From: Planctomycetales bacterium
Lineage (GTDB): Bacteria > Planctomycetota > UBA11346
NCBI GenBank assembly: GCA_025362255.1
Contig: JANYGY010000155.1
Coordinates: 1-37,057 of the forward strand
Direction: 5' to 3'
DNA length: 37,057 nt
Part shown: positions 1 to 7,816 of the stretch, one piece after another
How positions within the stretch are numbered: position 1 is the stretch's first letter
Layout: each line of letters opens with the position of its first letter
The notes under the pieces: generated by a model
What the model was told of the DNA's origin: nothing
Database searches by the model: none
The model's input: the letters and a program-made list of their open reading frames with translations, nothing else
Made by a program: the position numbers and the translations under genes

Positions 1-259
1 TGATCACCCCCGCCCCCAGAAATCCCATGCCGGCAAGCACGCCGGCCGCCAAGCGCGCCGGATCGCCGCCGAACGTGCCCGCCGCCGCGCGCGCCGTGGG
101 CAGCCATTCCGACAACACCATCGCCAGCGCCGCGGCGAACGCGACCAGGGTGGTCGTGCGCAAGCCCGCTGCCCGTCCACGTTTTTCGCGCTCAAGGCCC
201 AACGCGAGGCCGATGAGCAAAGCCGTTCCAAGACGCAGGAAGATGTCGGTGGGGGTCAT
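1..259 (-). CDS. MgtC/SapB family membrane protein, N-terminal part, cut by the left edge
   Basis: Reading down from the ATG at 259 gives about 86 residues without a stop, so the gene continues beyond base 1. The translation begins MTPTDIFLRLGTALLIGLAL and contains GLEREKRGRAAGLRTTTLV, then DPARLAAGVLAGMGFLGAGVI-like residues at the edge. These match the conserved start of MgtC/SapB proteins: the first helix, then the G-L-R-T loop, then a G-x-G-F-L-G-A-G-x-I segment. Family members are inner-membrane proteins linked to Mg2+ limitation and to control of ATP synthase or other transporters; the exact role here cannot be read from a fragment. There is no clear Shine-Dalgarno site before the ATG. 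The next gene is divergent. The family call is firm, the start less so. Confidence 0.8.
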   Translation of the reverse strand, partial: MTPTDIFLRLGTALLIGLALGLEREKRGRAAGLRTTTLVAFAAALAMVLSEWLPTARAAAGTFGGDPARLAAGVLAGMGFLGAGVI

Positions 260-328
260 AGCTGCCCAAACTTCTACATGAGCCTCCATCTGTGAAAATC
301 GAATAGCCGTCCAGGTCAATCGGAGTGG

Positions 329-381
329 CAGGAAAAATCCTGGTTGAGCGAGCCTATTTCTTTAATTGTGTGGCAATTAAA
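329..381. promoter_or_regulatory. Two inverted repeats upstream of the BrnT-like module
   Basis: Two separate dyads lie in the 145-base divergent gap. CAGGA (329-333) and TCCTG (338-342) flank AAAA. TTTAATTG (361-368) and CAATTAAA (374-381) are a perfect 8-base inverted repeat around TGTGG, in a stretch much richer in A+T than its surroundings and ending 23 bases before the ATG at 405. Toxin-antitoxin modules of this kind are usually autorepressed at such a dyad, so the second is a plausible operator; that is inference. I could not place a convincing -35/-10 pair. Confidence 0.45.
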
Positions 382-404
382 GGGGGATAGGTCAAAATTC
401 GCAT

Positions 405-683
405 ATGCGCATTGCGGAGGTGGTCTGGGGCGACTGGAACCGCGAGCACATCACTGGCCATGGAGGTTCGGTGATCATGGCGGAGGCGGTCTTGCAAGAT
501 CCGGAGGTACGCATTCAGGTAACCAGACCGCGCACGGCAAAAGCTCAGGCGTTTGTGGTTACGCGAGACTGGACGGTGGTTTTTATTTTCGAGGCGATTG
601 AAGCGCGGGATGCCGTACGCGCGTACCCGATCACCATGTATCCGACCCGCCGAGGCGGACGCACCACACGGAGGCAACCATGA
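405..683 (+). CDS. BrnT-like toxin of a putative toxin-antitoxin module
   Basis: A 92-residue protein. Its start, MRIAEVVWGDWNREHITGHG, has the W-x-x-x-N-x-x-H-I-x-x-H-G pattern of BrnT-type proteins, small RelE-fold ribonuclease toxins. A beta-rich segment follows (FVVTRDWTVVFIFEAIEARD, about residues 50-69), and the end is basic (TRRGGRTTRRQP). The usual R-x-I-T/S-A-R ending of BrnT is only loosely kept, as VRAYPITMYP. The stop overlaps the next gene's start by four bases, which indicates translational coupling. The partner has a ribbon-helix-helix-like end, as BrnA antitoxins do. Toxicity is inferred from family resemblance and gene order. It could instead be one of the many uncharacterised BrnT-like proteins with no shown activity. 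Confidence 0.55.
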   Translation: MRIAEVVWGDWNREHITGHGGSVIMAEAVLQDPEVRIQVTRPRTAKAQAFVVTRDWTVVFIFEAIEARDAVRAYPITMYPTRRGGRTTRRQP

Positions 684-1039
684 CCGACAAGAACCCCACG
701 CGCACCCCGTTGAACAATCCTGCCCTTGATCGAGCTTTTACTAAAGCGTTGCGTGATCTGCCGATTCCGCCGCAGGGAAGTGGCTTACCCCAGAGTCGGG
801 CCGATTTCGAACGCCTGGTGGCCCAGGCTGAGCGTGGCCTTCGCCCCGCCAAACGTGGACGCCCGGCCAAGGGTGGTCGTGGCGCCGTCACGCGCACCAG
901 ATCGATTCGCGCCCCAGATGTCCTCTGGACGCAGATTGAAGCATTGGCCGCTGCCCGCGGAGTAACGGTAAATCAAGCGACCGTGCTGGCGCTTGAGCGT
1001 CTCTTGCCGGCCCGTGGCGGGCCGACCAAAGCAAAATAA
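680..1039 (+). CDS. Putative antitoxin with ribbon-helix-helix-like C-terminus
   Basis: A 119-residue protein with a strong GGAGG site at 670-674 before its ATG. Residues 1-60 are likely disordered. Residues 57-72 are Arg/Lys/Gly-rich (AKRGRPAKGGRGAVTRTR). The end reads RSIRAPDVLWTQIEALAAAR then GVTVNQATVLALERLL. This fits a ribbon-helix-helix or BrnA-type DNA-binding unit: a short strand (RSIRAP), a helix (VLWTQIEALAAARG) and a second helix beginning T-V-N. The four-base overlap with the BrnT-like gene (ATGA at 680-683) puts the two in one transcript, in the toxin-first order typical of BrnTA. The likely job is to neutralise the toxin and repress the shared promoter, possibly at the dyad 361-381; both are inferred. 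Confidence 0.55.
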   Translation: MTDKNPTRTPLNNPALDRAFTKALRDLPIPPQGSGLPQSRADFERLVAQAERGLRPAKRGRPAKGGRGAVTRTRSIRAPDVLWTQIEALAAARGVTVNQATVLALERLLPARGGPTKAK

Positions 1040-1125
1040 GCGGCGAAGAAACCGCGAAGCCATCGGCTGGTGACCTCGAGTCGTTAGCCGGTTGCGCCGC
1101 GCGTCCGGGCGGCGGGAATGCCGAC

Positions 1126-2517
1126 ATGGATCATCTCATTCCCGCCTTGGTCGAAGCGGTGCGTCTGCTGGAACTCCAGGCGCCGTATGCCAGCGCGTAT
1201 GCGCGGCGGGATGCCGGCACCCAGGTGCGCATCGATTCGGCGACGACGTCGTGCCAGCCGGTGCCGCCGAATGCGGGGGTGACCCTGACGGCGTGGACCG
1301 GGGCGCGGTTTCTTGAAGAAAGCACCGATCGCCTGGACCCTGCGGGAATCGCAGCGTCGGCGGCGGCCTTGGCCGAGCGCGTGACGATGGCGGGGATCGT
1401 CCGCGATGGGTTGGCGCTGGAGCCCGGCGAACCGTTGCAGCGGTCCTTCGCGCAGGTCATGGCCGAGGACAGCCGCAGCGTGCCGGCCGCGACCAAGATC
1501 GAAGTCGCGCGGGCGTTGCGCGCGGCGGTCGCGGGTGAGCTGCTGCAAGAAGCGACGGCGGTGGTCGGCGATGTCCACGCAGAGATCGTGTTCGTCAATC
1601 GCACCCGGCGTCTGCATCAGCACCTGCACCGGGTGCGCCAGATCGTGCTCGGCATCTGGGCCAAGGATGGTGCGCAGGTGCAGCTTCATGGCGGCTTCGA
1701 GCGGATCGGCGGATGGGAGCATCAGCGCCTCGATGGCGCGTATCTGACCGACCTGCGCCGCGACGGCCCGCGCTTGATCGGAGCGCCGCGATTGAGCGAT
1801 CCGGGTGAACACACGTGCGTGTTCGATGGGGCCTTTGCCGGCATCTTCGCCCATGAGGCGTTCGGCCATGGCACCGAGCAGGATCTCTATCTGAAGGATC
1901 GCAGCGAGGGCGCGCACTGGTTGGGCAAACCCGTCGCGTCGCCGTTGGTGCAGATGTTCGATGACCCGGCGAACGGATGGGCGGCGAGTTATTTCTTCGA
2001 TGACGAGGGCACCCTCGCGCAGCCGACCGAGATCATCCATGACGGTGTGCTGGTCGCGGGACTGAACGATCGCTACAGCCATGCGGTGCTCGGGCATCGC
2101 GGCCTGAGCGTGCGCAAAACCGCCAATGGCCGGCGCGAAGCGTACGACCACAAACCGTACACGCGGATGACCAATACCTTCTTCGGGGCCGGCACTAGCA
2201 CCGTCGAGGAGTTGATCGCCGGAGTCGAGCGCGGCTATTTCCTGACCCATCCATCGAATGGCATGGAGGATCCCAAAGGGTGGGGCATCCAGCTCGAAGG
2301 CGCGATGGCCGAGGAGATCGTCGGCGGAAAACTCACCGGCCGGGTGTTCAGTCCGGTGGTCGTCACCGGCTCGGTGCCGCGCCTGCTGCACAGTGTCGAC
2401 GGCGTTGGCCGTGAGCTGGTCGAGGCCAGCGTCGGGATGTGCGGCAAGGGCTACAAGGAATGGGTGAAGGTCACCGACGGCGGCCCGGCGCTGCGCCTGC
2501 GTGCGGTCATCGCGTAA
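1126..2517 (+). CDS. tldD: TldD-type metalloprotease subunit
   Basis: A 463-residue protein of the TldD/PmbA peptidase family (U62). The zinc-site motif HEAFGH starts at residue 243 (HExxxH), within GIFAHEAFGHGTEQDLY, the family hallmark. The C-terminal part has the family's beta-rich tail with GKGYKEWVKVTDGGP. TldD pairs with TldE/PmbA into a cytoplasmic protease that degrades unfolded short peptides and matures some modified peptides such as microcin B17; the HExxxH subunit holds the catalytic metal. The partner begins 12 bases downstream, so the two are co-transcribed. The ATG at 1126 is the first good in-frame start after the antitoxin gene, with only a weak purine-rich site before it. 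No neighbouring precursor peptide is visible, so the substrate is unknown. Confidence 0.93.
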   Translation: MDHLIPALVEAVRLLELQAPYASAYARRDAGTQVRIDSATTSCQPVPPNAGVTLTAWTGARFLEESTDRLDPAGIAASAAALAERVTMAGIVRDGLALEPGEPLQRSFAQVMAEDSRSVPAATKIEVARALRAAVAGELLQEATAVVGDVHAEIVFVNRTRRLHQHLHRVRQIVLGIWAKDGAQVQLHGGFERIGGWEHQRLDGAYLTDLRRDGPRLIGAPRLSDPGEHTCVFDGAFAGIFAHEAFGHGTEQDLYLKDRSEGAHWLGKPVASPLVQMFDDPANGWAASYFFDDEGTLAQPTEIIHDGVLVAGLNDRYSHAVLGHRGLSVRKTANGRREAYDHKPYTRMTNTFFGAGTSTVEELIAGVERGYFLTHPSNGMEDPKGWGIQLEGAMAEEIVGGKLTGRVFSPVVVTGSVPRLLHSVDGVGRELVEASVGMCGKGYKEWVKVTDGGPALRLRAVIA

Positions 2518-2529
2518 ATTTTTATATCA

Positions 2530-3846
2530 ATGAAACCAGCCATGACTCTTGAACTGCTGATCTCCGCCCTCAAAGCCGCGCCCGGAGTCTGCCAATGGCA
2601 AATCACCGAAATCAGCGAATCGAGGCATGAGCGCTACCTGACTTTTCTCGCCGTCGAAAGTGAACGCCGCGCCGCCGCCACGCGCTGGAACGTATGGTTG
2701 GCGTTGAACCCCGAGGCTGGCCTCCAAGGCGAGGCCGCATTCACGCTGGGGTCCGCCGAAGACAGCAACGCCCTGGTCGAGCGGCTCACCAACGCCCTTG
2801 CCGCGGCAGCGGCAGCCCGCAATCCCGCGTGGCTGCTGCCGGCCCCCGGCGACGCCGGCACGGCGACCCCGCCCACTGATCCCGCGGCAGGATGCGATGG
2901 CGGATTGCTGGCGGACCCGGTGCAGGTGCTCGACGATCTGGTCGCGACTTTTCAGAGCGCAGTGCCCACCGATGTCCGACCAAGCACGTTGGAGCTGTTC
3001 GCAACCATCAGCGACCGCCGGCTGCTTAACCATCGCGGCCTGGATCTGCGTGATCGCAACACGCGCCTCTATGCCGAATTCGTATTGCTGCATCGGCCTG
3101 TGGGCGGCAAAGAAGCCGAATTCTACGATCGGGTCGAAGCCACCCGCGCGGCCGATCTGCACCTGGCTGAGCGGGTGACGGCCGCCGCCGCCTGCGTGCG
3201 CGATGGGGCGACCGCTTCGGCGCCGGTGGCCGGCGTGCAGCCCGTGCTGATCTGCGATGCCTACGCCGCCGAGTTGTTCGACTACTACGCGCACCACGCC
3301 GATGCCGCCCTGCATGTGCGGCGGATCACCGCCCTGCCCGAGGGTCACCCCGTCGTCGTGCGGCGAGGTGGCGATCGTCTAAACGTGACCTCGGATCCGC
3401 TGATCGCGAGCTTGGCCGCTTATGCTTTCGATCCCAATGGCTACGCCGCGACGCGCCAAGAACTGGTGCGCGACGATGTCCTGGTCGGAGTGCATGGCAG
3501 CGGGCGCTGGATGCAGGCCCTCGGTCGCCAGCCGCGCGGCGCCCGAGGCACGGTGGTGGTCGCTCCTGGAGTCAGCACCTGCGCGCAGTTGCGCCCTGGC
3601 ACTCTCGAGATCATCCGCTTCAGCGAATTTGGCCCGCGCGCCGACACCGGTGCTTTCAGCGGTGAAATCCGGCTCGCATATCTTCATCACGCAGACGGCT
3701 CGCGCACCGCGATCACCGGCGGCAGCGTCAGCGGCGTGATCAAAGACGCCTTGGCAGACGCCCGCTTCAGCAGCGAAGTAATCACCGTCGGCGAGTATCA
3801 TGGCCCCCAGGCAATCCGCGTGGCCGGGCTGACGGTCACCGCGTAA
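2530..3846 (+). CDS. TldE/PmbA-type partner subunit
   Basis: A 438-residue protein, diverged at its N-terminus but with the typical C-terminal domain of TldD/PmbA proteins: TGAFSGEIRLAYLHH, then ITGGSVSGVIKDALAD, then a closing strand. There is no HExxxH, as expected for the non-catalytic TldE/PmbA partner. It follows tldD by 12 bases in the same direction. A second possible start is the ATG at 2542, four codons in. The N-terminal half (DPVQVLDDLVATFQSAVP, ELFATISDRRLLNHRGLDLR) fits the first family domain, which includes the 'ISxxxxLNxxG' type of strand. It probably forms a heterodimer with the upstream product. The gene converges on the ComEC-like gene with nine bases between the stops. Confidence 0.85.
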   Translation: MKPAMTLELLISALKAAPGVCQWQITEISESRHERYLTFLAVESERRAAATRWNVWLALNPEAGLQGEAAFTLGSAEDSNALVERLTNALAAAAAARNPAWLLPAPGDAGTATPPTDPAAGCDGGLLADPVQVLDDLVATFQSAVPTDVRPSTLELFATISDRRLLNHRGLDLRDRNTRLYAEFVLLHRPVGGKEAEFYDRVEATRAADLHLAERVTAAAACVRDGATASAPVAGVQPVLICDAYAAELFDYYAHHADAALHVRRITALPEGHPVVVRRGGDRLNVTSDPLIASLAAYAFDPNGYAATRQELVRDDVLVGVHGSGRWMQALGRQPRGARGTVVVAPGVSTCAQLRPGTLEIIRFSEFGPRADTGAFSGEIRLAYLHHADGSRTAITGGSVSGVIKDALADARFSSEVITVGEYHGPQAIRVAGLTVTA

Positions 3847-3855
3847 CCGAGCTCG

Positions 3856-5412
3856 TCACAGCCACCGCCACAAGCCGATCAGCACTGCTACAATGGCCAA
3901 TCGGATCAAGGTGGCACGCGGCCAAGGTGAGGGCGATGAAGGCTCTGCTGTGGCCGGATGGTCCGCCTGGGGATCGAGGAGCGCGGCCGGCATGCGCACT
4001 GGTTCGCACGGGACGAACACCAAGGGCCACAGCAGCAGGACGATGATTGGTGCCGGCGGCACGGGGACGCGACCCGGCAGCTGATCCGCAGCGGTGACGG
4101 CCCATACCAGCGACGACAGCGCGCTTTCTAGAATGAGGTACAGGCCTTCCCACGGGCCGTTGGGCCATGCTCCGGCGAGGCCGAGCAGCGGCAATCCGGT
4201 CCACAAGGCGACGGTGGTCGGCGGCGACACCAGCAAGGTCGTCAGCGGTGACCACGGACTGATGGTGCCGAAGGTCGCGACCAGCACCGGCGCAGTGGCC
4301 AGAGATGCAGCAGTGCCGATCGCGAGGCCATCGCACGTCGTGCGAGTCGCGAACAACAGCACCCGCCAGGTCGGACGGGTCAGCGGTAATGCGGCCAAAG
4401 GCAGCCACCGCTGACGCAAGTGCATCAGGTCGAGCCCCAGGGTCATGATCCCCAAAACCGCCGCGAGGCTGAGTTGAAAGCCGAGATCGTGCGCCACGCC
4501 CGGATCCCACAGCACCAGGGCCAACGCAGCGAGCGACACCGCGCCCAAGCGATGCGGTTCGCGCGCCGTCAGCGCATAGAGGGTCATCGCCAGCGCCATC
4601 GCCAAGGCGCGCACGGTGGCCGGGCTGGCGGCCGTTAACCACGTGTAGCCGATCAGCAGGGCCGCGAGGGCGAGTTGACGCGTCAACCAGCCGACGCCGA
4701 CTTGGCGCAGCAGCCACGCGCCCATCGCCGCGGCCAAGGCCAGATGCATGCCGCTGACCGCCAGCACGTGGACCAATCCCGTGCGCCGGAATAAATCCTG
4801 TTCAGGCGGCCGACCCATGCCGAGCAGCAGCGCGCCCGCGAGTTCACGATGTTGCTCGATCCGATCGAGCGCGCTCCACGCCGGACCACGGACGCCGGTT
4901 TCGCGCAGGCCGACGCGCTCGATCGACACCGCATCGAGGCGTTCGCCCCGCGTATCGCGCCGCCACAGGCCGCGCACCTGAACCCGGTCGCCCTCCAGCA
5001 TGCCGGGCATGGGAGGCGCCGAGACGAACAGGCGGCGCGGCAGATATCCGCTTGAATCAGCGGTTTTTTCAGGTGCGAGAATGAATCCCTGATGATGGCT
5101 GAGGTACAGCGAACTGCCGACCGTGCCGGTGACGTCGTATAAACGCGGGCCGAGGTCGCTGGTCCCGGGCGCGCTAGAACCGAGCCAGCCGCCAGCGGTG
5201 AGCGCCGCCAACGCCAGCAATGCCCGCGCGGCGTACGGCCAGCGCCCATCGACCGCGACCGCGGCCGGCGCTGCGAGCAACGCGATCCACCACCAATGAC
5301 CGGCGGCCAGCCCCGCGGCGCCCGCGGTCACCCCCAACGCCAGCCACGGCAGCCATGGCCGCGCCGCTTGGCGCAGCGGGGTATCGGTTTTCGACCACCA
5401 CGCAGGAATCAT
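3856..5412 (-). CDS. ComEC/Rec2-family membrane protein lacking the metallo-beta-lactamase domain
   Basis: A 518-residue polytopic membrane protein. After two N-terminal hydrophobic stretches (about 20-75) comes a soluble beta-rich, OB-like (DUF4131-type) segment with GDRVQVRGLWRRDTRGERLD, then the Competence domain with LLGMGRPPEQDLFRRTGLVH, LAVSGMHLALAAA and many hydrophobic helices. ComEC forms the inner-membrane channel for single-stranded DNA uptake. Full-length proteins usually exceed 700 residues and end in a metallo-beta-lactamase domain; this one stops after the last helix (IRLAIVAVLIGLWRWL). The start is taken as the ATG at 5412 because it forms an ATGA overlap with the stop of the lipoprotein gene upstream; a start at 5433 is also open. 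No other competence genes are in view, so DNA uptake is not established. Confidence 0.88.
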   Translation of the reverse strand: MIPAWWSKTDTPLRQAARPWLPWLALGVTAGAAGLAAGHWWWIALLAAPAAVAVDGRWPYAARALLALAALTAGGWLGSSAPGTSDLGPRLYDVTGTVGSSLYLSHHQGFILAPEKTADSSGYLPRRLFVSAPPMPGMLEGDRVQVRGLWRRDTRGERLDAVSIERVGLRETGVRGPAWSALDRIEQHRELAGALLLGMGRPPEQDLFRRTGLVHVLAVSGMHLALAAAMGAWLLRQVGVGWLTRQLALAALLIGYTWLTAASPATVRALAMALAMTLYALTAREPHRLGAVSLAALALVLWDPGVAHDLGFQLSLAAVLGIMTLGLDLMHLRQRWLPLAALPLTRPTWRVLLFATRTTCDGLAIGTAASLATAPVLVATFGTISPWSPLTTLLVSPPTTVALWTGLPLLGLAGAWPNGPWEGLYLILESALSSLVWAVTAADQLPGRVPVPPAPIIVLLLWPLVFVPCEPVRMPAALLDPQADHPATAEPSSPSPWPRATLIRLAIVAVLIGLWRWL

Positions 5413-5831
5413 CGCACGTGTGCGGCAGGACAATGGCAGGGCTTGACGGTGATGATCTCAGACGGTTTTTTTCCAGTCCTCAAAAATTCAGCAAGCCACA
5501 GTGGTGCGAGTGGAATGTTGAGCGGCTGGGGCTGCGCGCGCAGCCAGCCAGCAGTTTTGGAATACTGCACGAAGCCATCGGCGCGCACCGCGACGATCGC
5601 GTCATCGTTGGCCGGCAAGCGCATCGCCAGCCGTCCGTGATCGTCGGCGTCGGCCAGCAGGATCTCGCCACCCGCTCCCGCGCTGCGCACTTCAACTGCG
5701 CGCGCCTGGATGACCGCCACGCCGGTGCCTTGATCATGCACGATGAAACGGGCATTTGCGCAACTGCTCAGTCCCAGACCGCATAGCGCGAGCCAGCCGA
5801 TGAAGACGCCAGTACGGAACACGGTTCGCAC
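5409..5831 (-). CDS. Small lipoprotein of unknown function
   Basis: 140 residues from a GTG start at 5831. That start sits four bases after a GGAGG, which decides it over a longer reading from 5906. Residues 1-25 form a lipoprotein signal: Arg near the start, a hydrophobic run (GVFIGWLALCGLGL), then the lipobox LSSC with the acylated Cys before ANARF. The mature part is short and beta-rich (VIQARAVEVRSAGAGGEILL, DDHGRLAMRLPANDDAIVAV), with the look of a carboxypeptidase-regulatory-like or PEGA-like sandwich in which bases or sugars are 'decorated'; that fold is a guess. It overlaps the ComEC-like gene by four bases, so the two are coupled. The Shine-Dalgarno site lies inside a predicted hairpin (5836-5850). 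Confidence 0.7.
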   Translation of the reverse strand: MRTVFRTGVFIGWLALCGLGLSSCANARFIVHDQGTGVAVIQARAVEVRSAGAGGEILLADADDHGRLAMRLPANDDAIVAVRADGFVQYSKTAGWLRAQPQPLNIPLAPLWLAEFLRTGKKPSEIITVKPCHCPAAHVR

Positions 5832-5835
5832 GTTG

Positions 5836-5850
5836 CCTCCGTTGCGGAGG
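5836..5850 (-). promoter_or_regulatory. Hairpin that can hide the ribosome-binding site of the lipoprotein gene
   Basis: On the minus strand CCTCCG, CAA, CGGAGG is a perfect six-base stem with a three-base loop. The 3' arm is the Shine-Dalgarno sequence itself, followed by CAAC and the GTG start at 5831. The ribosome site would be base-paired when the hairpin forms, and translation of the lipoprotein and, through the ATGA overlap, the ComEC-like protein would be reduced. Seen in sequence; the regulatory effect is inferred. Confidence 0.5.
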
Positions 5851-5952
5851 GCCGACCCTGTGGCCTCGATCGCCTCCGTCAACGATGGCCAGTAGCCGCT
5901 CGCCAAGCGCCGCCTCTAGCCGCCTTCAGCCTCCATTTGAGTAGATGTCCCC

Positions 5953-7776
5953 ATGCCTGTGCTTCTTTCTGCTCGTGACCTGACTCGTACGGTCGGTGCC
6001 CGTCCCCTTTTCGAAGGCCTGACCTTTGACGTTCAAGATGACGAAAGAGTCGGCCTGATCGGGCCGAATGGTTGCGGCAAATCGACGCTGCTGCGGATTC
6101 TCGCGGGCATCGAGCAACCGGATGGCGGCGAACGCGCGGCCGCCCGTGGCATCCGCATGGGCTATCTGGCCCAGGCGGACACCTTCACCGAAGGCCAGCG
6201 CGCGATCGAGATCGTCGCCAAGGCCTTGGTCTCGATCGGCGTCGAAGCCCATGAGGCCGAAACTCAGGCCGAGGTCGAACTGCGCAAAGCAGTATTCGCC
6301 GATCCCTTCGCGACCGTCGGCTCGCTGTCCGGAGGCTGGCGCAAACGCCTGGCGGTGATCGCCGAAATGGTCAGAGCGCCGCAACTGCTGCTGCTCGACG
6401 AACCGACCAATCATCTCGATCTGGAAGGCGTGCTGTGGTTGGAGCGGCTGCTGGCCAACGCCCGCTTCGCCTTCGTCGTGGTCACCCATGACCGCGCCTT
6501 TCTGGAAGCCGTCGCCAACCGCATCGTCGAAATAAATCCCCGCCATCCAGGCGGCCATTTCCGCAGCGTCGGTGGCTACAACGATTTCCTGGTCAACCGC
6601 GATCTGGCGATCGCGGCGCAAGAGAAGAAGCAGGCGGTGCTGCAAAATCAGGTCGCCCGCGAAACCGAGTGGCTGCGTCGCGGCCCCAAGGCCCAGATGA
6701 AAAAGGCCCAGTCGCGCATCGCGGTGGCCCTCGATCGCCAGCAAGAACTCGCGGATGTGTCGTGGCGCAATGCCCAGACGAAAACCGCCGGCATCGATTT
6801 CACCGCCACCGGCCGCCGCAGTTCGGATCTGATCGTCGCCGAAAATCTGCGGGTCGATGTGCCGCTGGTCGGTGGCGGTGGCCGCACGCTGATCCGCTCG
6901 ACCGACTTCCAGCTTGGGCCGGGCGATCGGCTCGGCCTGCTCGGGCGCAATGGCAGCGGCAAGTCGACGTTGCTCAAGGTCCTCAACGGCGAAATCCCGG
7001 TCGCCGGCGGCACCCTGAAGCGCGCCCCAAGCCTGCGTGCGGTGTATTTCCGCCAAGATCGCGCCTCGTTGAATCCTGGGCAGACCTTGCGCCAAGCGCT
7101 GTGCCCGAATGGCGAAGCGGTGCAATTTCGCGAATCAAAGATCCACGTCATGTCGTGGGCCAAACGGTTCTGCTATCGCCCGGAGCAGATGGAGCAGCTG
7201 GTCGGCAGCATGTCGGGTGGTGAACAGGCGCGCCTGCTGATCAGTCAGCTCATGCTCAAAGCCGGTGATCTGCTGCTGCTCGACGAGCCGACCAACGATC
7301 TCGACATCGCGACTCTCGAAGTCCTCGAAGACGCGATCATGACTTTCCCCGGCGCGGTGGTGCTGGTGACCCATGACCGCTTCATGCTCGATCGCGTCAG
7401 CACCAAGCTGCTCGCGCTCGATGGCCACGGCAGCGCGACGCCGCATGCCGATTACTGGCAGTGGCAGACCGCGCAGCAGTCGTTGATCGCCAAGGAGAAT
7501 CCCAGTGCCGGTGGTCGTCCGGTGACGCCGGCGATCCCCACCCTGGCCGGCGCCGGTCTGGGCAAAAGCGAACGCCGCGAACTCGAACGCATGGGCGAAA
7601 AAATCCAGACCACCGAAGCCAAGCGCGACGTGCTGTATGTCCGCATGGGCGAACCCGCGGTGGCCTCTGACGCTGCGGCGTTGATGGCTCTGCAAGACGA
7701 GATCGATCAGCTGACGATCGAGATCGACCGGCTGTATGCGCGCTGGCAGGAGCTGGAAGCCAAGGCCGCGATTTAA
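5953..7776 (+). CDS. ABC-F family ATPase (Uup-like)
   Basis: A 607-residue protein with two ABC ATPase domains and no membrane segments. Domain 1: Walker A GPNGCGKST (about 37-45), signature LSGGWRKRL, Walker B LLLLDEPTNHLD, and switch His in VVTHDRAFLEAV. A charged linker follows (QAVLQNQVARETEWLRRGPK), the usual P-site interaction motif region. Domain 2: Walker A GRNGSGKST (about 333), signature MSGGEQARL, Walker B LLLDEPTNDLD. The last 65 residues form a coiled coil (ERRELERMGEKIQTTEAKRD onward), as in Uup and EttA relatives. ABC-F proteins act on the ribosome, and Uup is also linked to precise excision and ribosome assembly. The coiled-coil end favours a Uup-type role over antibiotic resistance. 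It is transcribed away from the lipoprotein gene. Confidence 0.92.
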   Translation: MPVLLSARDLTRTVGARPLFEGLTFDVQDDERVGLIGPNGCGKSTLLRILAGIEQPDGGERAAARGIRMGYLAQADTFTEGQRAIEIVAKALVSIGVEAHEAETQAEVELRKAVFADPFATVGSLSGGWRKRLAVIAEMVRAPQLLLLDEPTNHLDLEGVLWLERLLANARFAFVVVTHDRAFLEAVANRIVEINPRHPGGHFRSVGGYNDFLVNRDLAIAAQEKKQAVLQNQVARETEWLRRGPKAQMKKAQSRIAVALDRQQELADVSWRNAQTKTAGIDFTATGRRSSDLIVAENLRVDVPLVGGGGRTLIRSTDFQLGPGDRLGLLGRNGSGKSTLLKVLNGEIPVAGGTLKRAPSLRAVYFRQDRASLNPGQTLRQALCPNGEAVQFRESKIHVMSWAKRFCYRPEQMEQLVGSMSGGEQARLLISQLMLKAGDLLLLDEPTNDLDIATLEVLEDAIMTFPGAVVLVTHDRFMLDRVSTKLLALDGHGSATPHADYWQWQTAQQSLIAKENPSAGGRPVTPAIPTLAGAGLGKSERRELERMGEKIQTTEAKRDVLYVRMGEPAVASDAAALMALQDEIDQLTIEIDRLYARWQELEAKAAI

Positions 7777-7816
7777 CGCGGGTACGACACTACCCAGACG
7801 AAGTGGTCGTGTGCCG

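Noticed and set aside
1084..2391. Minus-strand open frame opposite tldD
   Set aside because: Antisense shadow of a gene with a clear HExxxH family motif; no domain pattern of its own.
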